Positions 8,626 through 18,978 of a stretch of DNA of 57,625 bases are shown one piece after another (the first letter of the stretch is position 1; the number at the start of each line of letters is the position of its first letter). The notes beneath the pieces were generated by a model. The model ran no database searches. It had not been told where the DNA came from and worked only from the letters and a program-made list of their open reading frames with translations. This DNA is from Phycisphaeraceae bacterium (GTDB lineage Bacteria > Planctomycetota > Phycisphaerae > Phycisphaerales > Phycisphaeraceae): NCBI GenBank assembly GCA_020849625.1, contig JADLFV010000048.1:1-57625 (forward strand). The letters run 5' to 3'. A program made the translations under genes and the position numbers.

Positions 8626-9633
8626 ATGGTTCATCTGGGCAAACTGGCACTGGACGCGCCGTTTTTTCAGGCGGGACTGGCGGGCTATTCCGATGCCGCC
8701 ATGCGCCTGATCGCCCGCCGCCACGGCGCGCCCTACTGCGTGACCGAGGCCATGCTCGATCAGTTCCTGCTGCGGGGCGGCAAAGGACTGGCGGCCGCGC
8801 GGCTGGATGAACGGGACCATCCCATTGCCGGGCAACTGATGGGCTCGCACCCGCGGGACATCGCGGCCGGGGCCCGGGTGCTGCTGCAACTGGGTTACGA
8901 CGTGATCGACGTGAACCTGGCCTGCCCGGTCAAGAAGATCCGCAAAAAATGCCGCGGCGGCCACCTGCTGAGCGCCCCGGATGAAGCGATCGCCATTCTT
9001 GACGCGGTCAAACAAATGGTGGGCGACGACGCGCCCTGCACGGTGAAGCTTCGCCGCGGCAGCGACGACAGCGCCGAAGCGGAGGCCAACTTCTATCGCA
9101 TCTTCGAGGCGGCGATCAGCCTGGGTTATGCCGGCGTGGTGGTGCACGGGCGCACGGTGAAGCAGAAGTACCTCGGGCCGTCACGCTGGGCGTTTCTCAA
9201 GCAACTGACAGCTCGATATTCTCGCGAAGCCGCCAGCGGTTTTGTCATCGGCGGCAGTGGTGACATCGAAACGGCGGCTGACATCTTCCGCATGATCGAC
9301 GAGACCGGCGTGCAACTGGTCAGCGTCGCCCGCGGCTGCATCGGCAACCCCTGGCTTTTCACCCAGGCCCGGGCCCTGATCAACGACCGACCCGCACTGC
9401 CGCCGACCATCGAGCAACAGGCGAACGTGCTGCGCGAGCATTTCGACCTGTCAGCCCGCCTGCACGGCGAGATCGCCGCCACGCGCATGATGCGCAAGTT
9501 CGGCATCCGCTTCAGCAGCCATCACCCCGAGCCGCCGATGCAGCAGCAGATCAAGGATGCGTTCATCGCGGTGCAGACCAGCGGCCAGTGGCGCGCGGTG
9601 CTTGAGCGGTTTTATGAAACGAGCCAAGTGTGA
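8626..9633 (+). CDS. dus: tRNA-dihydrouridine synthase
   Basis: This 335-residue FMN enzyme reduces uridines in tRNA D-loops. It shows the Dus TIM-barrel signatures: APFFQAGLAGYSDAAMR at the N-terminus, Q-L-M-G, NLACPVKKIRKKCRGG with the catalytic Cys of the NxxCP motif, VKLRRG, VVHGRTVKQKYLG, GGSGDIETA and ARGCIGNPWLF. I chose the ATG eight bases downstream of TATAAT rather than earlier in-frame Mets that overlap the promoter. The gene ends directly against a TTCGAA-word inverted repeat. Which D-loop positions it modifies cannot be told from the sequence. Confidence 0.92.
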   Translation: MVHLGKLALDAPFFQAGLAGYSDAAMRLIARRHGAPYCVTEAMLDQFLLRGGKGLAAARLDERDHPIAGQLMGSHPRDIAAGARVLLQLGYDVIDVNLACPVKKIRKKCRGGHLLSAPDEAIAILDAVKQMVGDDAPCTVKLRRGSDDSAEAEANFYRIFEAAISLGYAGVVVHGRTVKQKYLGPSRWAFLKQLTARYSREAASGFVIGGSGDIETAADIFRMIDETGVQLVSVARGCIGNPWLFTQARALINDRPALPPTIEQQANVLREHFDLSARLHGEIAATRMMRKFGIRFSSHHPEPPMQQQIKDAFIAVQTSGQWRAVLERFYETSQV

Positions 9634-9634
9634 G

Positions 9635-9713
9635 ATTTTCGAATTTCGATATACGAATTGCGAATTTGCGATTGGGGACGGCATTTGTGATTCGAAATTC
9701 GAAATTCGAAAAT
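9635..9713. repeat. Inverted repeat of TTCGAA words
   Basis: TTTTCGAATTTCGATATACG with GAATTGCGAATTTGCG (left, about 9636-9671) faces GATTCGAAATTCGAAATTCG (right, about 9689-9713). It begins two bases after the stop of the dihydrouridine synthase gene. The same words recur near 252, 22289, 32404 and 42729. Confidence 0.8.
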
Positions 9714-9900
9714 TCCCCCTGCTTTTATCGGGCACTTACCGATATTTTCACCCGGTTGCAGGGCGGAGGCGATCCGGCCGAGTTACCATTGGTCGCTGCA
9801 AATGCTTGGCAGGGGCAACTTTGGCCTCATGGCTGGGAGTCCGCGAACTTTCATCGGCCGCGGCTCGTTTGATAGAAGTCACAAAAGGAGCTAACGGCCC

Positions 9901-11802
9901 ATGTGCGGAATCGTCGCTTACGTCGGGAACAAGTCGGCCGCTGCCCTGTTGATCGAAGGGCTCAAGCGCCTGGAATATCGCGGCTATGACTCGGCCGGCC
10001 TGGCGGTGGTGCGCGGCCAGGATCAGGGCATCGCTCTCTGTCGCAGTGTCGGCCGCGTCAGTGTGCTCGAAGCCCGCTACGCCAAAGATGCCGCCATTTA
10101 TGAAGGTCAGCTCGGCGTCGCTCACACCCGCTGGGCCACGCACGGCAAAGTCACCGAGGAAAACGCCCATCCCCACATCGGCGCCACCCGCAGCGGGCAC
10201 ACCGTCGCCCTCGTCCACAACGGCACCATCGAAAATTACGCCACCCTGCGCAAGTATCTCGAAGGTCGCGGACACCAGTTCTACGGCCAGTCCGACACCG
10301 AAGTGCTGGCCAAGCTGGTGGCGGAACTCTACGAACCCCAGAAGAACATCGACTTGGAGCGAGCGGTGCAGTTGGCCCTGCAGGAAGTCACCGGCGCCTA
10401 TGCCATTGCCGTGATCTGCGACCGCGAAGCGCACACGCTCATCTGCGCCCGCAAGGGCAGCCCGCTGACCATCGGCCTGGCGGACAACGCCTACGTCGTG
10501 GCGTCCGATCAGTCCGCCATCGTCGCCCACACCACGCAGGTCATTCACCTGAATGACTACCAGGTGGCCCGACTCTGTGCCGGCCCCAGCGATCACGGCA
10601 GCAACGAGCCCTGGTCCATCGACTTCCGCACCACCACCATCGATAACGTAACCGTCGAGCAGCAGGTGACCGAGCTGGAACTGGACCTCCAGCAGATTGA
10701 ATTGGCCGGCTACCCGCACTACATGCTCAAGGAGATCATGGAGCAGCCCGAAGCGCTGCGCACCAGCATGACCGGCCGGCTCGATCTGCGTGAGGGCCGG
10801 GTGGTGCTGGGTGGATTGACCAACATGTCGCGCGACCTGGCCCGGGCCCGCAAGTTCATCATCACCGGCCAGGGCACCGCCTATCACGCAGCTCTGATCG
10901 GCGAGTACCTGATGGAAGAGATGGCCCGCATTCCCTGCGAATGCGAATACGCCAGCGAGTTCCGCTATCGCAATCCGGTGATTGAAGAAGGCACGTTCGT
11001 GGTGGCGGTGAGCCAGTCGGGCGAAACCAGCGACACGCTGGAGGCTTTGCGCGAGGCCCGGGAGCGCGGAGCGGTAAGCCTGGGCGTGGTGAATGTCGTC
11101 GGTTCGACCATGAGCCGCGAGACGGATGCGGGAGTCTATCTGCGTGTGGGGCCGGAGATCGGCGTCGCTTCCACCAAGGCGTTCCTGGGGCAGCTCGCGG
11201 TGCTGACCATGATGGCGCTGTACGTCGGTCGCCGCCGCCACCTTTCGCAGCAGACCATCGGCGAGCTGCTCACTGAGTTGGCTGCCATCCCGGACAAGAT
11301 CAGCCAGGTGCTGAAGCAGAGTGAAAAGATTCAGGCCTGCGTCGAGAAGGTGGTGGATCGCAACAACTGGCTGTTCCTGGGGCGCGGGTACAACTATCCG
11401 GTGGCTCTGGAGGGGGCGTTGAAGCTGAAGGAGCTTTCCTACATCCATGCCGAGGGCATGCCGGCGGCGGAGATGAAGCACGGCCCGATCGCCCTGATCG
11501 ACGAAGGCATGCCCGTGGTCTTCATCGCCACCCAGGGCAACCAGTATGACAAGGTCATCAGCAACATCGAAGAGGTCAAAGCCCGCGGCGGGCGTATCAT
11601 CGCCGTGGCCACCGAGGGCGATCAGCACATCGAGCGCTACTGCGAGGGCGATTTCATCTTCCGCGTGCCGCACGCCGCCGAGCCTTTGCAGCCGCTGCTG
11701 ACCACGGTGCCATTGCAGTTGCTGGCCTACCATGCCGCCCTGCAGCGCGGCCACGACGTGGACAAACCGCGCAACCTGGCCAAGAGCGTCACCGTCGAGT
11801 GA
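9901..11802 (+). CDS. glmS: Glutamine-fructose-6-phosphate aminotransferase
   Basis: This 633-residue enzyme makes glucosamine-6-phosphate, the entry point to peptidoglycan and lipid A. The N-terminal Ntn glutaminase domain begins MCGIVAYVG, so Cys2 becomes the nucleophile. RYRGYDSAG-like and HTRWATHG motifs follow, then two SIS isomerase domains (SQSGETSDT, GVASTKAF, E-G-A-L-K-L-K-E), ending in the conserved KSVTVE. An AAGGAG site precedes the ATG. The long open frame on the opposite strand is a shadow of this gene. Two hairpins follow the stop. Confidence 0.97.
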   Translation: MCGIVAYVGNKSAAALLIEGLKRLEYRGYDSAGLAVVRGQDQGIALCRSVGRVSVLEARYAKDAAIYEGQLGVAHTRWATHGKVTEENAHPHIGATRSGHTVALVHNGTIENYATLRKYLEGRGHQFYGQSDTEVLAKLVAELYEPQKNIDLERAVQLALQEVTGAYAIAVICDREAHTLICARKGSPLTIGLADNAYVVASDQSAIVAHTTQVIHLNDYQVARLCAGPSDHGSNEPWSIDFRTTTIDNVTVEQQVTELELDLQQIELAGYPHYMLKEIMEQPEALRTSMTGRLDLREGRVVLGGLTNMSRDLARARKFIITGQGTAYHAALIGEYLMEEMARIPCECEYASEFRYRNPVIEEGTFVVAVSQSGETSDTLEALREARERGAVSLGVVNVVGSTMSRETDAGVYLRVGPEIGVASTKAFLGQLAVLTMMALYVGRRRHLSQQTIGELLTELAAIPDKISQVLKQSEKIQACVEKVVDRNNWLFLGRGYNYPVALEGALKLKELSYIHAEGMPAAEMKHGPIALIDEGMPVVFIATQGNQYDKVISNIEEVKARGGRIIAVATEGDQHIERYCEGDFIFRVPHAAEPLQPLLTTVPLQLLAYHAALQRGHDVDKPRNLAKSVTVE

Positions 11803-11807
11803 GCAAA

Positions 11808-11862
11808 GCCCCCGATCGCCTGATCGGGGGCCACTGGGGAAACCGGCCACGCGAGTGGCCGG
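11808..11862 (+). terminator. Paired hairpins after glmS
   Basis: GCCCCCGATCGCCTGATCGGGGGC (11808-11831, a perfect stem) is followed by CCGGCCACGCGAGTGGCCGG (11843-11862). Neither has a T-run directly after it, so termination is inferred from position and stem strength only. Confidence 0.5.
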
Positions 11863-11941
11863 GCTTGGGGTGGTTTCAACCATACATGTTTTTCCGTAGT
11901 GCCGTACAATGTCTCTGGCACCACCACACAGGGGACCGATC

Positions 11942-12451
11942 ATGACCCGTTCACTTCGCCCGCTTGCCGCCCTTGCTCTGTTGCTGCTGGTTCTTCCGGG
12001 AGCCGGCTGCAATCCGTACACCTATGTCAACGTCCCGCCCCAGTCCGGCGACGTGGCGCGGCACGGCCCGAATCAGGAGCTGGTCCGCGAGGTGGAAGTC
12101 GAGGCCATCAGATCGCTGCTGAGCGAGCGGCCGCTCGATCCGCCGGTGGCTGTGGAACTGCCGGTCGGCACCAATGAACTGACCACCAGCGACGTGGCCC
12201 GCCGCAGCGGCGAAGGCGTCCTGCCGGTGCATGAGGCACAGGAAGCTGCGTCGCTGATCAAGGTCACCCAGGTGCGCATCCGCGGCCCGCGGGCACAGGT
12301 TGACCTGATGTACCCCACCCTCACGGGCATGTCGCAGTTACTGACCGTTTACATGAGCTACACCCCCATCAACGGCTGGCAGACCGAACGCATCGTCGAT
12401 TGGCCCGGCGTCACCCAGCCTGTGGATCACGGGGGAACGGAGCAGCCATGA
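11942..12451 (+). CDS. Lipoprotein of unknown function
   Basis: This 169-residue protein has a clear lipoprotein signal (ALALLLLVLPGAGC, Cys at about residue 22). The mature domain contains ELVREVEVEAIRSLLSE and ends with VYMSYTPINGWQTERIVDWP, reminiscent of small beta-sheet envelope domains, but I cannot name a family. A TACAAT hexamer at 11904-11909 may be its promoter, leaving a short leader. Its stop overlaps the start of the next gene (ATGA), so the two are probably translated together. Confidence 0.75.
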   Translation: MTRSLRPLAALALLLLVLPGAGCNPYTYVNVPPQSGDVARHGPNQELVREVEVEAIRSLLSERPLDPPVAVELPVGTNELTTSDVARRSGEGVLPVHEAQEAASLIKVTQVRIRGPRAQVDLMYPTLTGMSQLLTVYMSYTPINGWQTERIVDWPGVTQPVDHGGTEQP

Positions 12452-13320
12452 GTTGGCCCTTCAGTGCCTTTGCTGATGAGGCGGGCAAACCCATCGATCA
12501 ACAGATCGCGGCCCTGCTCGATGCCGGCCTGCACTACATAGACCTGCGCAACGTCGGCCAGCACAACATCGTAGATCTGCCCCTGGACGAGGCCCATCGC
12601 GTCAAGGCTGCCCTCGATGAGGCGCAGATCCGCGTCTGCATGTTCGGCTCACCCATCGGCAAACTGGACATCGCCGACGATTTTGCCGTCGATCAGCGCC
12701 GCCTCGAGCACCTGGCCCAGTTGGCGCCCATCCTCGACTGCCGCTGGGTCCGCATCTTCAGCTACTACAACAAGCAGAACCGGGCCAAGACCCAGTGGCA
12801 GGCTGAATCCCTTCAACGCCTCAGCCGGCTGCGCGACATCGCCCGCAAGCACAACCTCGTGCTCTATCACGAAAACGAACGCCACATCTTCGGCGACCGC
12901 TGCCCCGAGGTGATCGTCATCACCGACGCCCTGCGCGACGGCAAGAACTTCAAGATCATCTTCGACTTCGACAACTTCAACCAGTCCGGCGACGACGTCT
13001 GGGATTGCTGGCTGAAGCTGCGCGATCGCGTGGACTGCCTTCACTTCAAGGACTCCACCGCGCCGCCCAATCCCATGCACGTGCCGCTGGGGCAGGGCAA
13101 CGGAAAGGTGCGCGCCATCCTCGCCGATGCCCGCGATCGCGGATGGACCGGCCCGGTCATCCTCGAACCGCACCTGGCTCGCTCCGCCGCCGTCCTGGCC
13201 ACCGGACCCTCCGGCATCGCCAACCAGGCTCTCAGCGATCTGACCTCCGGCGAGAGCTTCCAACTGGCGGCTGACACCGCGCAGAGCCTGCTGGCTGAGC
13301 TCGGCATTGACTACTGTTGA
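12448..13320 (+). CDS. Sugar phosphate isomerase/epimerase-like TIM barrel
   Basis: This 290-residue protein fits the xylose-isomerase-like AP-endonuclease-2 TIM-barrel superfamily. MSWPFSAFADEAG opens the barrel, YHENERHIFG carries a metal-site Glu region, IIFDFDNFNQSGDD an Asp/Asn site, HFKDS a His, and VILEPHL a final Glu. Such proteins isomerise or epimerise sugars and related polyols; the substrate is unknown. The start overlaps the stop of the lipoprotein gene by ATGA; a longer frame starting at 12400 was rejected for that reason. Confidence 0.88.
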   Translation: MSWPFSAFADEAGKPIDQQIAALLDAGLHYIDLRNVGQHNIVDLPLDEAHRVKAALDEAQIRVCMFGSPIGKLDIADDFAVDQRRLEHLAQLAPILDCRWVRIFSYYNKQNRAKTQWQAESLQRLSRLRDIARKHNLVLYHENERHIFGDRCPEVIVITDALRDGKNFKIIFDFDNFNQSGDDVWDCWLKLRDRVDCLHFKDSTAPPNPMHVPLGQGNGKVRAILADARDRGWTGPVILEPHLARSAAVLATGPSGIANQALSDLTSGESFQLAADTAQSLLAELGIDYC

Positions 13321-13349
13321 CTTGCGAATTCCCCACGGAACCGCCTGCC

Positions 13350-14486
13350 ATGACCCGTAAGCATTTCATCTTCACGCTGACGGCCCTGGCGCTGTGCAGT
13401 TGGCCTGTACCCGCGCAGCAGCAGGACCCGCAAATCGAACCCGCTCCGCCGGTCGAAGAGCAACCCGTGCGCACGCTCGAACTGGGCACGCCCGCCGAGC
13501 CGATCCAACCCCAGGAACACGATGTGCAGGCCCTGCCTCAGCGCGTCGGCATCCCGGCCGCATCGGTTGATATCGACCCGGCCGTCATCGGTGTGGCTCC
13601 CGGACAGCCGATGCCCACGCTTCTGCGCGAAGGCCAGTTCATCGTCAACCGTTACGGCCACCTGCGCAAGACCAACGGCATCCTGCTGATGGTCTTCGAG
13701 CCGCGCCCCGATCAGCAGCAGCCCGATCCACCCATGCTCATGCAGGCCTGCGCCAGCCTCGAACTGATCGAGCGCCTCATCGAAAACCGCGGGCCCGACA
13801 CCATGCTCAAAGTCTCCGGCCAGGTCCACGCCTATCGCGGCTTCAACTACCTGCTGCCCACCCTCCTCGAACCCGTCACCGTCACCCCCGCCCCCGGAAG
13901 TGAACAAACGTCAGCACCGGAAACCACTGGCGAGGATACAACCTCCACAACCGAGTCCGACTCTCCATCCGCCATCAGCCATCCGCCATCGGCCATCTCC
14001 GAGCAGGACACCATGGCCCAACTACTGGCCCTGCGGCCGAGCACCGCGCCCGCGGCCGACGCGGCTGCCGAGACGGATCAGCCTTTGGATCGCTCGCGCC
14101 CGCTGATCGAAGCCCTGGCCGAGTTGGAGCCGACCACCGCCGCGGTCAAGATCGATCCAGCCCTGATGGGCATCGCGCCCGAACAGGAGTTGCCGCCGCT
14201 GAAACGCGAGGGCGAGTTCGTGGTCGATCGTCGCGGCCGGCTGGTGCGCCCGGCGGAGGGCAAGGCGCTGCTGTTCGTCTTTGATGCTGACAGTGCCGCC
14301 GCGGCCGAACTGCCCATGGTGGTGCAGCCCTGTCGCCTGCGCGAGTCGATGGAAGACCTGGTCGCCAATCGCGGCGATTCGGTGGTGTTCATCGTCTCGG
14401 GCCAGGTGCACACCTACCGCGGCGCCAACTACCTGCTGCCCACCATGATGAAACTGGCTGTGGACAAAGGCAATCTGTTGAACTGA
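13350..14486 (+). CDS. Secreted protein with two copies of an unnamed domain
   Basis: This 378-residue protein has a signal peptide (ALALCSWPVPAQQ). Two related units of about 100 residues follow: one at about 75-175 (LLREGQFIVNRYGHLRK ... VSGQVHAYRGFNYLLPT) and one at about 270-370 (LKREGEFVVDRRGRLVR ... VSGQVHTYRGANYLLPT). The shared ending GQVHxYRGxNYLLPT is the clearest signature; I do not recognise the family. The linker between the units contains a CCCCCGGAA motif (encoding TPAPGS) and five tandem CCATCNN heptamers (13965-13999, encoding SAISHPPSAIS), so repeats appear to have expanded the linker. Export is inferred. Confidence 0.8.
   Translation: MTRKHFIFTLTALALCSWPVPAQQQDPQIEPAPPVEEQPVRTLELGTPAEPIQPQEHDVQALPQRVGIPAASVDIDPAVIGVAPGQPMPTLLREGQFIVNRYGHLRKTNGILLMVFEPRPDQQQPDPPMLMQACASLELIERLIENRGPDTMLKVSGQVHAYRGFNYLLPTLLEPVTVTPAPGSEQTSAPETTGEDTTSTTESDSPSAISHPPSAISEQDTMAQLLALRPSTAPAADAAAETDQPLDRSRPLIEALAELEPTTAAVKIDPALMGIAPEQELPPLKREGEFVVDRRGRLVRPAEGKALLFVFDADSAAAAELPMVVQPCRLRESMEDLVANRGDSVVFIVSGQVHTYRGANYLLPTMMKLAVDKGNLLN
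13965..13999. repeat. Five in-frame CCATCNN heptamers
   Basis: CCATCCG, CCATCAG, CCATCCG, CCATCGG and CCATCTC lie in register inside a coding linker. The same words recur inside the genes at 25458-25506 and 44026-44067. Confidence 0.85.
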
Positions 14487-14498
14487 CCCCCCCCGGCT

Positions 14499-14518
14499 GA
14501 GGGCGATTCATCGCCCGT
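14499..14518. repeat. 20-mer hairpin shared with 43847-43866
   Basis: GAGGGCGATTCATCGCCCGT is self-complementary (GGGCGAT/ATCGCCC) and occurs again, identically, inside the coding sequence at 43847-43866. Here it lies between two genes just upstream of the fmdB-like gene. Confidence 0.8.
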
Positions 14519-14538
14519 TGTTTTTGAGGAAAGACCCC

Positions 14539-14763
14539 ATGCCCGTGTACGAGTACCAATGCAGCAAGTGCGGCCACGTCACCGAGGCCGTCCGCACCAT
14601 GAGCGCCGCCGACGAGGCGCTGCCTTGCGAAAAGTGCGGCAGTAAAACCACGCGCCAACACAGCATCTTCCAGGCTGCAGCTGGTAAAAGCTCAAGTTCC
14701 TCTTCTCTACCTTCCGGGGGGGGCGGCGGTTGCGGGCCCGGCTGCGGTTGTCACATGCACTGA
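14539..14763 (+). CDS. FmdB-family zinc-ribbon protein
   Basis: This 74-residue protein begins MPVYEYQCSKCG, the start of FmdB/CxxC_CXXC_SSSS regulators. A second CEKCG pair completes a zinc ribbon. The C-terminus is Ser-rich, then Gly/Cys-rich (GCGPGCGCHMH), and the LPSGGGGG part is encoded by a copy of the TTCCGGGGG motif. GAGGAAAG precedes the ATG; an earlier in-frame Met is ignored. The family's function is uncertain. Confidence 0.88.
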   Translation: MPVYEYQCSKCGHVTEAVRTMSAADEALPCEKCGSKTTRQHSIFQAAAGKSSSSSSLPSGGGGGCGPGCGCHMH

Positions 14764-14825
14764 TCGCCTGTCCACCGGCGCACTGTCATTTCCTCTCGCT
14801 TTTCATCAGGCTTGCCTGGGCTGCC

Positions 14826-16031
14826 ATGAAACAAGACGCCTTGAACGTCGCGATGATCGGCTCCAAGTTCATGGGCCGGGCCCATGCCAATGCCTATTCG
14901 CAGGCGGGTCGATTCTTTGATCTTCCGCGCCCCGTGGTGATGCATACATTGGCTGCCCGCAACCTGGCGCAGACGCGGCAGTTCGCACAACGCTGGGGCT
15001 GGCTGCACGCCAGCGACCACTGGCAAGCCGTGGTGCGCGATCCGCAGATCGACCTGGTCGATGTCGGCACACCCAATCACGTGCACATGGAGCAGGCGGT
15101 GGCGGCGCTGGAGGCGGGCAAACACGTGGCGTGTGAGAAGCCTTTGGCTGGCACATTGGACGACGCCCGCGCCATGCTGCTGGCGGCCAAACGCAGGCCG
15201 AAGCAGCATACTTTCGTGTGGTACAACTACCGCCGCTGCCCCGCACTGGCATTGGCTTACCAGTTGGCGCGGGCCGGGAAACTTGGTCGCATCTATCACG
15301 TGCGGGCCTGTTACCTGCAGGATTGGGCGGGCCCCGATGCCCCGCTGGTCTGGCGCTTCCAGGGCAAGGTCGCAGGCTCCGGCTCGCTGGGCGATCTCTG
15401 CGCCCACAGCATCGACACCGCACGTTTCATCACCGGCGACCAGATCACCGAAGTCGAAGGTGCTGTGCTGGAAACGTTCATCAAGCAGCGAGCTGTTCTT
15501 TCCGACGCGGCCGGCGGCGAAATCTCCGGCAAAGGTGCAGACGCCAAAACCCGCAAAGGCAAAAGCACCGTGGATGATGTGGTCCTGTTCATCGCCCGCT
15601 TCAAGGGCGGCGCTGTCGCCAGCTTCGAAGCCAGTCGCCTGGCCACCGGCTACAAGAACAACAACCGCATCGAAATCCATGGCGACAAGGGCGCCATCCG
15701 CTTCGACTTCGAGCGCTTGAGTGAACTGGACTGGTACGACGCCACCGCGGATGATCGCTTGGCCGGCTGGACCACCATCAACGTCTCCAATCCCGGCGTC
15801 GCCAACGGCGGCCACCCTTATGCCCACGCCTGGTGGCCCACCGCCCACGCCATCGGCTACGAACACACGTTCATCAACCAGGTGGCCGACATGGTGCAGG
15901 TGCTATCCGGTAGCAAGCCCGTGGTCCCCCTGCCCGACTTCGCCGACGCCTACGAGACTCAGAAAGTCCTGCACGCCGTAACCGAATCCGCCCGCCACCG
16001 CTGCCCGGTCAAGCTCAGTCAGATCAAGTAG
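14826..16031 (+). CDS. Gfo/Idh/MocA-family oxidoreductase
   Basis: This 401-residue protein has an N-terminal Rossmann domain (NVAMIGSKFMGRAHANAY; V-G-T-P-N-H-V-H; EAGKHVACEKPLA with the conserved EKP) and a C-terminal alpha/beta domain with GSLGDLCAHSIDTARF, whose G-x-x-x-D-x-x-x-H pattern is typical of inositol- and glucose-fructose-oxidoreductase relatives. It probably oxidises a sugar or inositol using NAD(P). The substrate is unknown, but the sugar-isomerase-like gene nearby hints at carbohydrate use. The start was chosen at the Met directly before the Rossmann strand. It converges with the sulfatase gene, one base apart. Confidence 0.92.
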   Translation: MKQDALNVAMIGSKFMGRAHANAYSQAGRFFDLPRPVVMHTLAARNLAQTRQFAQRWGWLHASDHWQAVVRDPQIDLVDVGTPNHVHMEQAVAALEAGKHVACEKPLAGTLDDARAMLLAAKRRPKQHTFVWYNYRRCPALALAYQLARAGKLGRIYHVRACYLQDWAGPDAPLVWRFQGKVAGSGSLGDLCAHSIDTARFITGDQITEVEGAVLETFIKQRAVLSDAAGGEISGKGADAKTRKGKSTVDDVVLFIARFKGGAVASFEASRLATGYKNNNRIEIHGDKGAIRFDFERLSELDWYDATADDRLAGWTTINVSNPGVANGGHPYAHAWWPTAHAIGYEHTFINQVADMVQVLSGSKPVVPLPDFADAYETQKVLHAVTESARHRCPVKLSQIK

Positions 16032-16032
16032 C

Positions 16033-17499
16033 TCACGCCGGTATCAGCGCATCAGCGCGGGCGTCATTCAGTGCGGTCAATTGCTCGCGCAGTTTCGCGC
16101 GCATCGTCTGCAACAGTGAAGCGTACTGCGGATCGGCGGCCAGGTTGTGCATGTTGGCTGGATCCTGATGCACGTCGTACAGCTCTTCGGGCGGGCGCTT
16201 GTCGAAAGCGAGTTTGAACAGCGGCGCGACCTGCGGGTCGTCGGGGTGGTCGAGCATGTAATCCTTGCTCAGCGAGCCGCGGCCGCCGCTCGGATCCACA
16301 TCGCTGAATTTCGGCGGATCGCCGGCCGGCCAGCGCTCGGGCTGGAAGTTACGGATGTAGAGATGGTCCGCCGTGCGCAGGGCACGCATGGGATAGCCCA
16401 CTTCGCCGGCCCGGGCTTCGCCGACGTGCCGCTCGAACGTGGTGATGAGCGAATCGCGGTGCGGGGCGAGGTCCGGGCGGTCGCTTGTCAGTGTGCTCAG
16501 CAGGCTGCGTCCGCTCATCGTGGAGGGAATCGCCACGCCGGCCGCGTCGAGGAACGTCGGGGCGAAGTCGGCGAAGCTGATCAGATCATCAATGGTTCTA
16601 CCGGGCGCGATGTGTCCGGGCCAGCGGATCGCCAGCGGCATGCGCGTGCCGTATTCGTAGAGATTGGCCTTGGCCCGGGGGAAGGGCATGCCGTTGTCGC
16701 TGGTGACCACGATGAGGGTGTCGTCGAGCTGGCCGTATTGTTCAAGCAGGGCCAGGGCCTGGCCCAGGTCGCGATCGAAGCGTTCGATCTCAGCCATGTA
16801 GTCGATGATGTCCTCGCGCACGTCCGGCACATCAGGCAGGAACGGCGGCACGTTGATGCGCTGCGGATCGAGCCCCGCTGCACGCCCCGAGCCGGGATCG
16901 TACGTGCGGTGCGGATCGAAGCTGCCCAGCCAGAAGCAGAAGGGTTGCTCGGCGTTGCACTGATTGAGAAAACGATCAAAACCCTGGACAAAATCCGTGC
17001 GCTGGAGTCCTTCGTCGTAATGAGGGCCGGCGGGATTGAACGTTCGGCCGTTGTTGAGGAACTCGCCGGGCCCCCAGCCTTTGCCCGCCATGCCCACCTG
17101 GTAGCCGACCTGTGCCAGCAGGTCGGGATACAGCGGCGCGTCGGCGGGAATCGGCCCGCGCAGGTTGGCGGCGTCACCCAGCCGGAACGGCTCCTGCCCG
17201 GATAGCACCGCCGCCCGCGAAGGCGAACACGACGGCGAACAACAGAACGCCTGGCGGCAGCATGCGCCTTCTTTGGCTACGCGGTCAAAATTCGGTGTGC
17301 GCACCACCGGATCACCGGCCAGCGAGGTGTGCAGCCAGCTCTGGTCGTCGCTGATCATAAACAGAATGTTCGGGCGGCGTTTTGATGTCGAAGTTTGCGC
17401 CGAAGCGCGGCGCGGCAGATGTCCCAAACCCAGGCCCAGGCCGGTCAGGCCCATGCACTTGAGCGCATTGCGACGACTGAGTAGCGGTTGACCAGCCAT
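16033..17499 (-). CDS. Tat-exported sulfatase
   Basis: This 488-residue arylsulfatase-family enzyme begins with a twin-arginine signal (LSRRNALKCMGLTGLGLG). NILFMISDDQS supplies metal-binding Asp residues. CSPSRAAVLSG contains the C-x-P-S-R motif whose Cys is converted to formylglycine. Later motifs include VVTSDNGMPF and the W-P-G-H segment. It should cleave sulfate esters, probably of polysaccharides, outside the cytoplasm; a maturase is not in this window. GAGGAG sits seven bases upstream of the chosen ATG, favouring it over a Met ten residues earlier. It lies downstream of pntB on the same strand, 48 bases away. Confidence 0.93.
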   Translation of the reverse strand: MAGQPLLSRRNALKCMGLTGLGLGLGHLPRRASAQTSTSKRRPNILFMISDDQSWLHTSLAGDPVVRTPNFDRVAKEGACCRQAFCCSPSCSPSRAAVLSGQEPFRLGDAANLRGPIPADAPLYPDLLAQVGYQVGMAGKGWGPGEFLNNGRTFNPAGPHYDEGLQRTDFVQGFDRFLNQCNAEQPFCFWLGSFDPHRTYDPGSGRAAGLDPQRINVPPFLPDVPDVREDIIDYMAEIERFDRDLGQALALLEQYGQLDDTLIVVTSDNGMPFPRAKANLYEYGTRMPLAIRWPGHIAPGRTIDDLISFADFAPTFLDAAGVAIPSTMSGRSLLSTLTSDRPDLAPHRDSLITTFERHVGEARAGEVGYPMRALRTADHLYIRNFQPERWPAGDPPKFSDVDPSGGRGSLSKDYMLDHPDDPQVAPLFKLAFDKRPPEELYDVHQDPANMHNLAADPQYASLLQTMRAKLREQLTALNDARADALIPA

Positions 17500-17547
17500 G
17501 GCGCACTCCTCGCGCCATCCATCAAACATGGCTACGAGACCAGCGGA

Positions 17548-18975
<1,428 letters not shown>

Positions 18976-18978
18976 GGC

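Noticed and set aside
9748-12021. 757-codon open frame on the minus strand
   Set aside because: It lies opposite glmS, whose protein is unmistakable; the frame is His/Gln/Gly/Asp-rich in the way GC-rich antisense frames are, and has no family motif.
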